64,000 nt of DNA, taken from NCBI RefSeq assembly GCF_040219335.1, contig NZ_JAVJSQ010000031.1, forward strand, positions 248,001 to 312,000, read 5' to 3'. Position numbers and translations under genes: made by a program. Shown in pieces: positions 27,070 to 35,786 of this stretch (position 1 is the first letter of the stretch; each line of letters starts with the position of its first letter). This stretch comes from Gimesia sp. GTDB taxonomy: Bacteria > Planctomycetota > Planctomycetia > Planctomycetales > Planctomycetaceae. Under the pieces are notes generated by a model. It worked only from the letters and a program-made list of their open reading frames with translations, had not been told where the DNA came from and searched no databases.

Positions 27070-28212
27070 TCAGATTCGAATCGCGCCGGCATAGCGATCC
27101 ATGAGCAGCGTACTGTCCAGCGCTTGCAATCGGGGTTCTACCAGGTCGTAAAGTGTTTCAGCCTCTCTGGCATCCCCCTGCTCAGCCAGTGCAATCGCGA
27201 GATAGGCGCGGTTGTAATCGACAATCAACTGCAGCATCGGCTCACTGTGCGCAATGGGTAACAGGTTCTCCTGGCATTCGTGAAACAGCTTTACTGCATC
27301 GCCGCTACGCCCCTGATGCAGTGCCAGGATTCCTTTGAAATAGGGAAGCAGAAATTTCAACAGTTCACTCAGCTGCTCTTGCTCTGCTTCTGCCATCAGT
27401 TGTTCTGCCAGTGGTATATTTTCTTCATATTTGAGTAAGGCATAGGCATAATCCAGTTGAGCCGTTGGATTTTCGGGAGCTGCTTCATACGCCAGTCGGT
27501 GACAATCTATCACCTGTTCGCGATCTTTGACGACCTCATACAGCTCAGACAGTCTGCCCAGATACATCCAGCGGGGAACATCGGGATCCTTTTCAAACGG
27601 CTTGACCAGTTTCATGCCCTCATCAAACTCTCCCTGAGCCGCCAGCGCGACACCATGGCGGCAAGCCAGTTCGTAATCGGGAACTTTGCCGACAAGGGTC
27701 GGACAGAGATCAATGACTTCATCCCAGTGTCCCCAGGCAAAGGCCTGCATCAGTCGTTTGTATTTTCGAGCCGGTGACAAATACGTGAACCAGAGACTGA
27801 TCGCCAGCGGCCATAACATCACCACGACGACACCGATATCTATTGGGTCCAGATCGTCAGGATTGTCAAACCAGCCTAATTTGTAATACCAGCGGTACGC
27901 AAAGACCCCGATGACCAGCAGATAAAACCAGGCAGATTGCCAATAAGCACGCCGAAGAGTAAACAGTAGTTGCTGAAAATCGCTCAAATATTGCATCTTC
28001 ACCAGATCTTCTGCTGTCAGATGCTCTTCCACATCCTTGTTATCAGGGAACAGATTTGTCGCGGCTGCAAACGCATCATCGCTATGGAGTGTGATATCAA
28101 CAAACCCCTGCTCTTCCAGTTCGTTGCAGGCTTCGCGGGCACTTTCCGCCTTCACTCGATGTGTGTCTCGCTTTCCGCGTGTGTCCGTAGCGGTGATCAG
28201 ATAGACGGGCAT
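27070..28212 (-). CDS. Membrane protein with TPR-like repeats
   Basis: A 380-residue protein. The N-terminal 60 residues look like a small alpha/beta domain (MPVYLITATDTRGKRDTHRV, with ESAREACNELEEQGF). Two membrane segments follow at about 95-112 and 128-145. The remainder is helical and repeats in the TPR manner (YELACRHGVALAAQGEFDEG, DREQVIDCHRLAYEAAPENP, SEPMLQLIVDYNRAYLAIAL). It probably serves as a protein-interaction scaffold at the membrane. It is the first gene of a two-gene unit with the 66-aa membrane protein. I do not recognise a named family. Confidence 0.75.
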   Translation of the reverse strand: MPVYLITATDTRGKRDTHRVKAESAREACNELEEQGFVDITLHSDDAFAAATNLFPDNKDVEEHLTAEDLVKMQYLSDFQQLLFTLRRAYWQSAWFYLLVIGVFAYRWYYKLGWFDNPDDLDPIDIGVVVVMLWPLAISLWFTYLSPARKYKRLMQAFAWGHWDEVIDLCPTLVGKVPDYELACRHGVALAAQGEFDEGMKLVKPFEKDPDVPRWMYLGRLSELYEVVKDREQVIDCHRLAYEAAPENPTAQLDYAYALLKYEENIPLAEQLMAEAEQEQLSELLKFLLPYFKGILALHQGRSGDAVKLFHECQENLLPIAHSEPMLQLIVDYNRAYLAIALAEQGDAREAETLYDLVEPRLQALDSTLLMDRYAGAIRI

Positions 28213-28515
28213 AGGCTGTTCCTGATTAGCTGCAGTGACTTATTTTCTGTTCGACCCTGATGAACAGAAAGCATTCGGTCGATCGATTACAAAAAAGCTA
28301 TCAACCAGTCTACCACGTCACATTCTTCCACTACACAATCGGGTTTCGATTTCATTCTGGAAAATCAAAATAATCGCCAGGCACAACTGCAGACTTGATT
28401 TCTCTATCTTCCGCGTCCGTGATTGCAGAAACATAAAAAAACATCGCGGACCGAAATCCGCGATGTTTTATTGAGTTCCGCTCTGAACGGCTATTCGTAA
28501 TACATTGCAGCAGGT
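28213..28515. other. Intergenic region before the TPR gene
   Basis: About 300 bases without a credible gene. Its left part (28435-28466) holds the terminator of the universal stress gene, oriented away from that gene on the minus strand. The right part should carry the promoter of the TPR gene, but none stands out. Confidence 0.5.
28435..28466 (-). terminator. Terminator of the universal stress protein gene
   Basis: Perfect 10-bp inverted repeat ACATCGCGGA (28441-28450) and TCCGCGATGT (28457-28466) with a 6-base loop. On the minus strand it is followed by TTTTTT. It starts 50 bases past the stop codon. Confidence 0.85.
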
Positions 28516-29466
28516 TTATTCAGGCACAACCGGCGAAACGAAGTCAGACGGCTTGAAGGTCAGCACGGAGCAGTTAACCTTTTCCAGCATCCGCTCAGCG
28601 GTATTCCCGATAAAGAAACCACTCAAACCGGAACGTGCGAGTGTACCCATCGCGAGCAGATTGACTTTATGCTCGGCGAGGAAAGCCGGGATTGCCACAT
28701 CAGGGGAACCTTCCAGCACATGTACCTGCACACCATAAGTCAAAGTACGAAAATCGGTTTGTGCCAGTTGCTCATTGAGTTCGTTTTCGATTTCAGATTT
28801 GATGTCTTCAGCACATTTTTTGAGTGTTTCCTGATTGACTCCCAACCCCTTCAGTCGTTCGTCGAGTCGTGTATCAATGGCGTGGACAAGATGAATTTTC
28901 ATATCCGCCACTTGAGCAGACGAAACGATGAAGTTCAGAATATCGCTGCTGACTTCGCTCATGTCACTGGCGACGACAATTTCCGGAATCTCGGGCTCTT
29001 CATCAACTTTCACAGCATAGACCGGGCAGGGACACTGACGGAAGAGGTTCATCACGGTGCCGCCAAACAGGCGTCCGGTGAATCCATGTGGCCGTGTGCC
29101 GACCAGAACCATGTCATGTTTCTCGCGAATCACTTCCAGAATAATTTCCCGCCAGGGAGCTCCGAAAGCGACTTTCGAAGAACTCTCCACTCCCTTTGCA
29201 TTGGCTTGTTCGATCAGCTCACTCATCACGCGGTGGGCTTCGTCTTCGACATTATTTGTCAGGTGATCTCGGTCTTCTTCCAGCAGATGCTTGGTATGGG
29301 CCGAAAGATCCATGGCTGCAAAGAATTCGAGCCGGGCATTGAACAATGCTGCTACCCAGATGGCACGTTCGACAGCTTCCGCGGTCTGCTCGTTAAGCTC
29401 TTCTGCCACCAGGCGATCCGCGTGGGTCAGATCGACGCCGACCAGAATGGAATTGATGTTTTGCAT
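28516..29466 (-). CDS. Universal stress protein, tandem UspA domains
   Basis: A 316-residue protein made of two UspA domains. The first (about 5-150) begins NINSILVGVDLTHADR and contains the ATP-loop type motif VGTRPHGFTGRLFGGTVMNL. The second (about 160-310) begins PEIVVASDMSEVSSD and contains MGTLARSGLSGFFIGNTAE. Both loops carry the G-x2-G-x9-G-S/T type spacing of nucleotide-binding UspA proteins. Such proteins support survival in starvation and stress in the cytoplasm. The ATG at 29464-29466 has GAGAG upstream; the longer frame begins with TTG. It is a single-gene unit with its own terminator. Confidence 0.93.
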   Translation of the reverse strand: MQNINSILVGVDLTHADRLVAEELNEQTAEAVERAIWVAALFNARLEFFAAMDLSAHTKHLLEEDRDHLTNNVEDEAHRVMSELIEQANAKGVESSSKVAFGAPWREIILEVIREKHDMVLVGTRPHGFTGRLFGGTVMNLFRQCPCPVYAVKVDEEPEIPEIVVASDMSEVSSDILNFIVSSAQVADMKIHLVHAIDTRLDERLKGLGVNQETLKKCAEDIKSEIENELNEQLAQTDFRTLTYGVQVHVLEGSPDVAIPAFLAEHKVNLLAMGTLARSGLSGFFIGNTAERMLEKVNCSVLTFKPSDFVSPVVPE

Positions 29467-29619
29467 GGGTATTCTCTCGTTGTATTGTTGAGCGTAAACC
29501 GAACTCTCCATCAATATTATGACAGAAGTCGGATCTGGTTCCTAGTTGAAATCCGTTGTTAGAACGTGAGTTATACCGACTCCGCCACACGAATGCCAAT
29601 CTACTGACTCACCTCAGAG

Positions 29620-30486
29620 CTATTGTTTCGGCTTTTGCATCAGCAGAATAAATTCATGGACTTTATTCACGCGAAAGACCGAGGGAAAACCGAGTGGTCT
29701 GAGATTATTGTATTCTGCCTGACGGTTCCAGATGATCAGATCATCATAAATCATGCCGATCTCCTGCAACCGGGCTGCGAGATCACTGTGCAGAGGAAAA
29801 AAGCGGCTTTTCTTGCGGAGATCCATCACAATCACACAACAGTAGCCCCCTGGCCTGAGCGCCGTCTGCACATCCTGAAAAACACAGGCTAATTCCTGCA
29901 GAAAGTCTTCGTAATCTTCCACAACTCCCAGATCGTGTTCATGATTTCCATAATGCCTGACCTCTTTATGGTCGGCGGAGCGGCGCTGGTTGAGCACATC
30001 CCAATAAGGGGGTGAGGTGATACAGAGATCCACACTCCCCGGAGTGACGTAATCAGACAGATTCAAGGCGGAACCATGATGAATACGCGAGCGAGTGGAA
30101 ACGGTTTCCCCATCACCTGACTCATCCGTGAGCTCACTCAGTTCGGCCAGTCTCCGGGCGGCGATCTCGGCGTACTCGGCCGAGAGTTCCACTCCCACAC
30201 CCGTTTTTCCCATCTTCTCCGCGGTAATCACTGTACTACCCGAGCCGGCAAAAGGATCGAGAATGACATCCCCATCCAGAGGGAGAAAGGTCTCAATCAG
30301 TCGTTCTACCAGCATCTCCGGGAAAATTGCCGGATGCTTGAGCCGGCCTTCTTCGGTCGATTTACGGATGTCACTCCAGACGCTGATCGAGTTTTGAATC
30401 CAGCGTTTACCATCCAGGGTATTGTATGGAGGCGGTAGCGTTCTGGTTCGTTTCTTTTTGGCTGGTTTAGGATCAGAAGTCGACAC
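29620..30486 (-). CDS. Solitary DNA methyltransferase with permuted motif order
   Basis: A protein of about 288 residues. The SAM-binding motif DPFAGSGST is at residues 77-85, preceded by KHPAIFPEMLVERLIETFLP, which in beta-class enzymes lies near the C-terminus. The catalytic motif TSPPYW follows at about 157-162. The SPPY form is typical of N4-cytosine methylases, though N6-adenine activity cannot be excluded. The motif order is reversed relative to the common beta class. No restriction endonuclease or specificity gene is adjacent, so it is probably a regulatory or protective orphan methylase. The GTG at 30484-30486 has GGAGG 10 bases upstream; an upstream GTG at 30519 is the alternative. 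Confidence 0.85.
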   Translation of the reverse strand: MSTSDPKPAKKKRTRTLPPPYNTLDGKRWIQNSISVWSDIRKSTEEGRLKHPAIFPEMLVERLIETFLPLDGDVILDPFAGSGSTVITAEKMGKTGVGVELSAEYAEIAARRLAELSELTDESGDGETVSTRSRIHHGSALNLSDYVTPGSVDLCITSPPYWDVLNQRRSADHKEVRHYGNHEHDLGVVEDYEDFLQELACVFQDVQTALRPGGYCCVIVMDLRKKSRFFPLHSDLAARLQEIGMIYDDLIIWNRQAEYNNLRPLGFPSVFRVNKVHEFILLMQKPKQ

Positions 30487-30552
30487 GCGCGCTAAGCCTC
30501 CTGCTGAATAACGGCTCACTCGGTCATCTTTACTGCCTACAGGGTACCCGGT

Positions 30553-33500
30553 TTAGAGACTTTGTAAATAGGCATTCAGGTCTGCCATGTCCTGTGGAGT
30601 GAGATCCTTCAAAAGTCCGGTTGGCATCAGAGATGTGCTTTTCTTGTTTTCAAAATCAATTTCATCCGCTTCAATGCGGGTGGTCTGATTATTCGAATCC
30701 CGCAGGGTCAGTCCATCCACCGAACGATAGACCACCAGCCCGGTATAGACTTTGCCATCCACGGTACCAACGATTGTGGTTTGATACCGGGGAGAAACAT
30801 CACGGTTGGGAGAAACGATCGCGGTGAAGAGATCCTCACGGGAGAAACGACGGGCGACTCCCGTCAAAGCTGGTCCCAGAGCACTGCGGTTTCCGTGACA
30901 CTGAATACAGGCCCGCTTCCGGAATAACGCTTCCCCCCGCTCCTTATTGCCGGTCTCCCAGTCGACAGTGGCCAGCACCGCATTTAATTTCTCCGCCTCT
31001 TCTCGCCCCTGCTGCAACACCATCTGATAGACCTGAGGGTACGTTTTAGCAATCCATTCCTCCCAGGCCTGAACCAGGGCGCGAGCCTTATCCGGGTCGG
31101 CGAGATCCGAAACCTGACCAAACTGTTGCCCGGTCCAACGCTGCAGTAACGGAATGATCCGCGCCTGCAGATTTTTTTCCCGCTTGTCATACCCCAGTCG
31201 TCGTAGTGTGGCAAACAGCTTCACCGTTTCCTCTGGCTGTTGTGGAGGTGACAGTTTTTCGAGCGCCTTGACACAGGCTTCGAGCACTTCAATCTGGGAT
31301 GATTCCAGCCCTGCAATAAATTTGCCCCGATCCTGCTCTTCAGGTTGCGCCGCGAGTACTGCCAGCACAGCTGGCTGCAGCGCAAAATCGTCGTAAAGAT
31401 CACGAATCATTTCCCGATGTGCAGGTTTTGTTGATTCGCCAAATACAAAAATCACATCACTGTTCCACTGAAAATCAGGGGTAGCTTCAATCTTACGCTC
31501 GAAAGCTTCAATCGCCTTGCCCAGAAACTGGGGAGGCAATTGACTGAGAAAGAGCACATGCCCCGGCAGACCAAAGTCAGGCTGTTTCACAATCTGGCGT
31601 GGGAGGTCGGCGTCGATCTTTACCAGTTGACTGTAGAGTTCTCTGAAGCGGTCATCCCAGTTGGTATCCTGTGGCAGCTTGAACCGGATCAGTTTCTCAT
31701 CAATATGCACGAGGGCACTGGCGATTTTCTGCGACTGTTCCCGACTGCGGTCACTGGGAATGCGGGCCGCAACAATCAGATAATGAATGTCGGTCACCGG
31801 ATCGGTATCGTCTGTAATTTTCGCCAGGATGCGATCCAGCAGCTTCGGATTGTAGGGCGAGAGCATCGCCAGGACCCGGGCCAGTTCATGATCGAGGATT
31901 TCGTGACTGCTGGGAAAGGCCTGCATCAGACGGATGCGAATCGGGTCGAGGTGCCGTTCGTGATCATTCAGATCGACGCCGTTGGCATAGCCATCAAAGA
32001 CCGCTGCCATTTTTGTAGGTGGGCCCAGATCTCCGAGCCCCAACTGGATCAGTCTCAAGGCATCCAGACGCAGGTCGGTCTGGTAATCTCCTTCAAACAC
32101 CGTGATCCCGGTGCGGACCGCCTGGGGGACGACACCGCCCCCCTGCTTAATGACCGTCGCATAAGCGAGCGTCATCAACGCGGCACCTTCATCTGGACCA
32201 ATCCGTTCGGAGAGTGTTTTAAAGTCCTCAGCGTTCAATGTCGCAGCGGCCCGGGCTGCGGTCTGACGTACATATCGGGCCGTAGCTCCCAAAGTCTGTT
32301 GCAGACCATCCAGGCACTGGCTCTGATCGATCTGATCCCCCAGTTGCATAAGCGTCTCCAGCGCGAAGCGGGATACAAGGGCAGAATCATTTTTGAGCAA
32401 CGCATTCAGCCACTCGGATTTGCGTGTTGGTTGATCGTGATAAGCAAGAGACCACGCCAGGCGGGCACGTACCCGCTCCGATTGATCCAGAATCAGGCGT
32501 TCGACGATTCGGTCCGGAAAACCACCCAGCTGTTCGGTTACGATTTCAATCGCTCGTAGACGCTGATCCTCTGGACGACCACCATCGAGGGCTGCCCGAT
32601 AAAAGTCTTCCGGCTGCAGTTGTTTGAGCAGCGGAAGCCAGGCTTCCCGCGACCAGCTGCTCAAAGGCTGTGGTGCCGAGAGACAGGTATCGAGTTCTGC
32701 AGGCGTTTCTGTGGAATCTGTTAGAGGTGCCTCTTCCACATCCGCAAGATCAGGCTTTTGAGCGACGACCGGACCGACATAGTCGATTCGAAACACGCTG
32801 CCGCGAGTACCGCGCCCACCGACACTGACATAGAGTGCCCCATCAGCGCCGATGGCCAGATCGGTGGGGGCAAAGCCGAATTGCCCGACTCCTGTGATGA
32901 ATTCGGTCGGCTCACTGGCATAGCTGCCGTCATAGTTTTCCAATGGAATCGCATGCACACGGCCGAAGGTCCAGTCGGCCACAAACAGGGCTCCCTGATA
33001 CTCTGCGGGAAAACTCCGATGTCGATAGCAGGAGACACCGGTCGGTGAACCACGATGAAAAGCCGCGACTGCAGGTGGCATGTCTAAAAATGTATCGGGG
33101 CGTTTCCAGCTGCGGCTCCGCCAGCCTGCATTCGAACCGGGGAGCACATGAAAGACACGCGTAGGCCGGTACCAGGGGAGAGAAATGTCCCGCTCACCAT
33201 CGCTGTCATAAGTAAAGATATCACCATTGGCCGAGAAAGTGAAATCGTAGGCATTACGAAAACCGTCGGCTCGAACTTCCCCTTTTGTGAGATCGGGAGT
33301 CAGCCGCATCAGGGTGCCGGCATAAGGTTTCTTGACAGGAGAGTTGTCGAGCGTAATATATTTTTCATTGATACCTGTTGTATTTCCGAGCAACAGATAC
33401 CACCAGCCATCGGGGCCTTTTTGAATCGAATGGGTATTGTGTTCGCCACCGGTCCGGGTTCTTAAAAAGACATCCGGCTTGCCGTCCGCCCGATCATCGC

Positions 33501-33903
33501 CATCCTGATCGCGATAGCGGATCAGTCCAGCGTCTCCCGTGCAAAGTAAATCGCGGCCCAGAAAATACATTCCCTGGGCGCCACTGGCAGGACCGTCTGC
33601 GAATTGTTTGAAGGAATCGGCAACGCCATCCTGGTCTTCGTCAATCAGGATGCGCACGTAACCGGGGCCAGAAACGACAACGCGGCCCAGGGAGTCGACG
33701 GTCATGGAATAAATGTCATGCGCCAGGTCATCATCGGCATATAACGTCGCACGGAACCCTTCCGGAACCTTGAGTCCTGAAAAACTGTCGGCTGGTTTTG
33801 TCTGCGCAACAAGAGTTTCTGCGCCAACAAACAGACAGAGGAACAAGATAGCAAATCGATTTCCAGTTCGTCTGACGGCGCGTCGAATATTAAATAACCG
33901 CAT
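30553..33903 (-). CDS. Giant PVC-type CxxCH haem protein with propeller and HEAT-like region
   Basis: A 1116-residue exported protein. A signal peptide spans about 1-33 (cleavage near VAQTKPAD). An N-terminal beta-propeller of the PVC membrane-bound dehydrogenase type covers about 40-380 (LKVPEGFRATLYADDD, GGEHNTHSIQKGPDG, VSCYRHRSFPAEYQGALFVADW). A long helical HEAT-like region runs from about 430 to 900. The C-terminal cytochrome c-type domain has CIQCH near residue 1000 and the family box SLMPTGLLKDLTPQDMADLN. These proteins are abundant in planctomycetes and are proposed to oxidise sugars or other organics in the periplasm. The order of domains and the length are normal for the family. 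Confidence 0.92.
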   Translation of the reverse strand: MRLFNIRRAVRRTGNRFAILFLCLFVGAETLVAQTKPADSFSGLKVPEGFRATLYADDDLAHDIYSMTVDSLGRVVVSGPGYVRILIDEDQDGVADSFKQFADGPASGAQGMYFLGRDLLCTGDAGLIRYRDQDGDDRADGKPDVFLRTRTGGEHNTHSIQKGPDGWWYLLLGNTTGINEKYITLDNSPVKKPYAGTLMRLTPDLTKGEVRADGFRNAYDFTFSANGDIFTYDSDGERDISLPWYRPTRVFHVLPGSNAGWRSRSWKRPDTFLDMPPAVAAFHRGSPTGVSCYRHRSFPAEYQGALFVADWTFGRVHAIPLENYDGSYASEPTEFITGVGQFGFAPTDLAIGADGALYVSVGGRGTRGSVFRIDYVGPVVAQKPDLADVEEAPLTDSTETPAELDTCLSAPQPLSSWSREAWLPLLKQLQPEDFYRAALDGGRPEDQRLRAIEIVTEQLGGFPDRIVERLILDQSERVRARLAWSLAYHDQPTRKSEWLNALLKNDSALVSRFALETLMQLGDQIDQSQCLDGLQQTLGATARYVRQTAARAAATLNAEDFKTLSERIGPDEGAALMTLAYATVIKQGGGVVPQAVRTGITVFEGDYQTDLRLDALRLIQLGLGDLGPPTKMAAVFDGYANGVDLNDHERHLDPIRIRLMQAFPSSHEILDHELARVLAMLSPYNPKLLDRILAKITDDTDPVTDIHYLIVAARIPSDRSREQSQKIASALVHIDEKLIRFKLPQDTNWDDRFRELYSQLVKIDADLPRQIVKQPDFGLPGHVLFLSQLPPQFLGKAIEAFERKIEATPDFQWNSDVIFVFGESTKPAHREMIRDLYDDFALQPAVLAVLAAQPEEQDRGKFIAGLESSQIEVLEACVKALEKLSPPQQPEETVKLFATLRRLGYDKREKNLQARIIPLLQRWTGQQFGQVSDLADPDKARALVQAWEEWIAKTYPQVYQMVLQQGREEAEKLNAVLATVDWETGNKERGEALFRKRACIQCHGNRSALGPALTGVARRFSREDLFTAIVSPNRDVSPRYQTTIVGTVDGKVYTGLVVYRSVDGLTLRDSNNQTTRIEADEIDFENKKSTSLMPTGLLKDLTPQDMADLNAYLQSL

Positions 33904-34063
33904 TGTGCCTCATGGGGTTGGTGGTTTGAATTCTCAAAAGATCCCGATCACTGAACCTCAGAGGAACGAATGTCAGGTCAGGTAGCCTCGATTGACTGCA
34001 AAAGTATCATAGTGCCTGTCAATGGTCTAAGGCAATCCCCGCTTGTGAGAGCCCTGAAATGGT

Positions 34064-35371
34064 TCATTTCGAAGAGACTGCGGTGGTTTTCCAGAATTCC
34101 GGGAGCTCGTCCAGGGTTTCTGCAACGATCTGCAGGATCGCCTGCCGCTCAGGTAAGGGGAAATTCTGAGGGTCGACGTCCCAATCCGCTTTCAGCGTAG
34201 AATTATCCGCGTTCAGGAATTCATAAAAATCCTTGAGAATCCGCAATCTGGGTCCTGCAGGCATCTTCTGGAATCCATCAGTGTAGATCAGGTAACTCAA
34301 TCGATACTGAAACAACCGGGTTTTCAGATCGAAGTCTTTTAACGAGCGGCCCTGCGAGTCCCGCTTCCCCTGACGGGCAAACCAGTCCTGATAACCACTG
34401 GTGCCCTTCACCGGTGCCGTGAGTGGTGCTTCATCCAGAAACAGCAGATACCGCACCAGCCGCTGCCGGGCATCCGATTCCAGACCCAGTTGATACTCCA
34501 TGCCTACGCGCGTGATCAAATTATGCGCGTGGACCTGATGATCGAGAACCAGGTGTGCCACCAGATCGGAATGCGGACTGAGATATTTTGTTGTATCAAA
34601 GAACTGATCGACGTGTGTCAGGTTGGCACGTAACGCCGGATTCGTTCGGAACTCTTCTATCGTCTCTCTGCCGAATACATTCCCCAGGTGCAGCATGTCT
34701 CCGTGAGTACCGGTCACGTACCAGCCACCCCAGCGTTTTTCGAGTGGTTTGTCATGAGATATCTGCGAATAACCGGATATCGGGCGACCATGGTCATCGG
34801 TGAGAAAGGAACGGACGAGCAGTCCCGGTACCCGGAGGCTCGAATCTCCTGCATGACAGGCCAGACAGCGGTCCGAGCGGACGAAGCGGGGTTTCGCGGA
34901 AGCCTTGAGGTCCAGTTCATAAAAGATCGTTCCCCGCAGCGGGTCTATGGACGCCAGTTCCATCGAGCGGGCTCCTGGCACCCAGCCCAGGTAGACATCA
35001 TCATTAAAATAAACCACTCGCGGGTTATCAGGATTAATAATCCGTGGATTCAGGGCCGTCCTGGAATAGACCATCAACTGTGAAGACTCGGGCAGCTGTA
35101 ACTGGTTGAGAACTTCCCTTAAATATCCCCACTCTGTATCGAATTTCAGCTCTCTTTTTTGTTGAACCAGCTGTTCGTTTAAGAGTGTGACGGGGTCCGT
35201 TAAAGTGCTGGTACCATACGCAACGGGCTGTAATCCGTAGGGAACGGGATCCCTAAAGTCAATCTGACTCACAGGTTTTGCAGGTTTGAGAGCCACCAGT
35301 GGTTCTTCGCCGGACAGATTGCCTACCAGCAGAAGCAGCAGAATTCCAACTCTCAACAGGGTTGATATCAT
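34064..35371 (-). CDS. Exported protein with a single CxxCH haem site
   Basis: A 435-residue protein. It has an N-terminal signal peptide (MISTLLRVGILLLLLVGNLSG) and one c-type haem motif, CLACH, near residue 174 in RFVRSDRCLACHAGDSSLRV. The surrounding sequence contains many conserved-looking Trp, His and Tyr residues (YFNDDVYLGWVPGARSMEL, GYSQISHDKPLEKRWGGWYV) and a long His-containing helix (LVAHLVLDHQVHAHNLI). It resembles a planctomycete group of uncharacterised cytochrome-like proteins. The ATG at 35369-35371 is chosen; the longer frame begins with TTG. It is divergent from the DsbD-like gene, and a role in periplasmic electron transfer is inferred only from the haem motif. Confidence 0.75.
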   Translation of the reverse strand: MISTLLRVGILLLLLVGNLSGEEPLVALKPAKPVSQIDFRDPVPYGLQPVAYGTSTLTDPVTLLNEQLVQQKRELKFDTEWGYLREVLNQLQLPESSQLMVYSRTALNPRIINPDNPRVVYFNDDVYLGWVPGARSMELASIDPLRGTIFYELDLKASAKPRFVRSDRCLACHAGDSSLRVPGLLVRSFLTDDHGRPISGYSQISHDKPLEKRWGGWYVTGTHGDMLHLGNVFGRETIEEFRTNPALRANLTHVDQFFDTTKYLSPHSDLVAHLVLDHQVHAHNLITRVGMEYQLGLESDARQRLVRYLLFLDEAPLTAPVKGTSGYQDWFARQGKRDSQGRSLKDFDLKTRLFQYRLSYLIYTDGFQKMPAGPRLRILKDFYEFLNADNSTLKADWDVDPQNFPLPERQAILQIVAETLDELPEFWKTTAVSSK

Positions 35372-35786
35372 TGATTCAGCACGCCAATTGATCAATTCAC
35401 ATTGATGGGTTAAGATATTGAGAGATAACAGGTTGCCAGCTTAGCACTCAGTACTCTTCCCAGTTTACCAAAGGGGATGAGAAAGTTTGCGGGTCCGGCA
35501 ACGAATTGTCAATATTGACTCAAAAATCTAAAATCCGTAAGAAACGGCAAGGTTTTGTATCTTACTTCACAGAAGAAAACAGGCCTGTCACCGATATCAT
35601 TCTACGTATTGTATAATTTAACATGTGGGCGTTCGAGCCCGTCCGAGTTTGTCACACCTGAAATCGCCTGCCTTTTGAAGACAGAACACAGGTTTCCTCG
35701 CGAACCTTTCCGACAGGAGTAGCCTGTCAGATCAGGGGTGATCGACCAACTACCAAAGTATCCGAGTTTTCTGGAAGGGTTTCATT
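35372..35786. other. Divergent promoter region before the DsbD-like gene
   Basis: A 415-base region between divergent genes. A TATAAT hexamer at 35612-35617 could be a -10 for the plus-strand gene, but no good -35 lies 17 bases upstream. A small hairpin, GACAGG-AGTAG-CCTGTC, lies at 35712-35728 in the putative leader. No gene is visible. Confidence 0.45.

Noticed and set aside
35612-35617. TATAAT hexamer before the DsbD-like gene called as a promoter
   Set aside because: No acceptable -35 element at the right distance, so it was only mentioned, not listed as a promoter.
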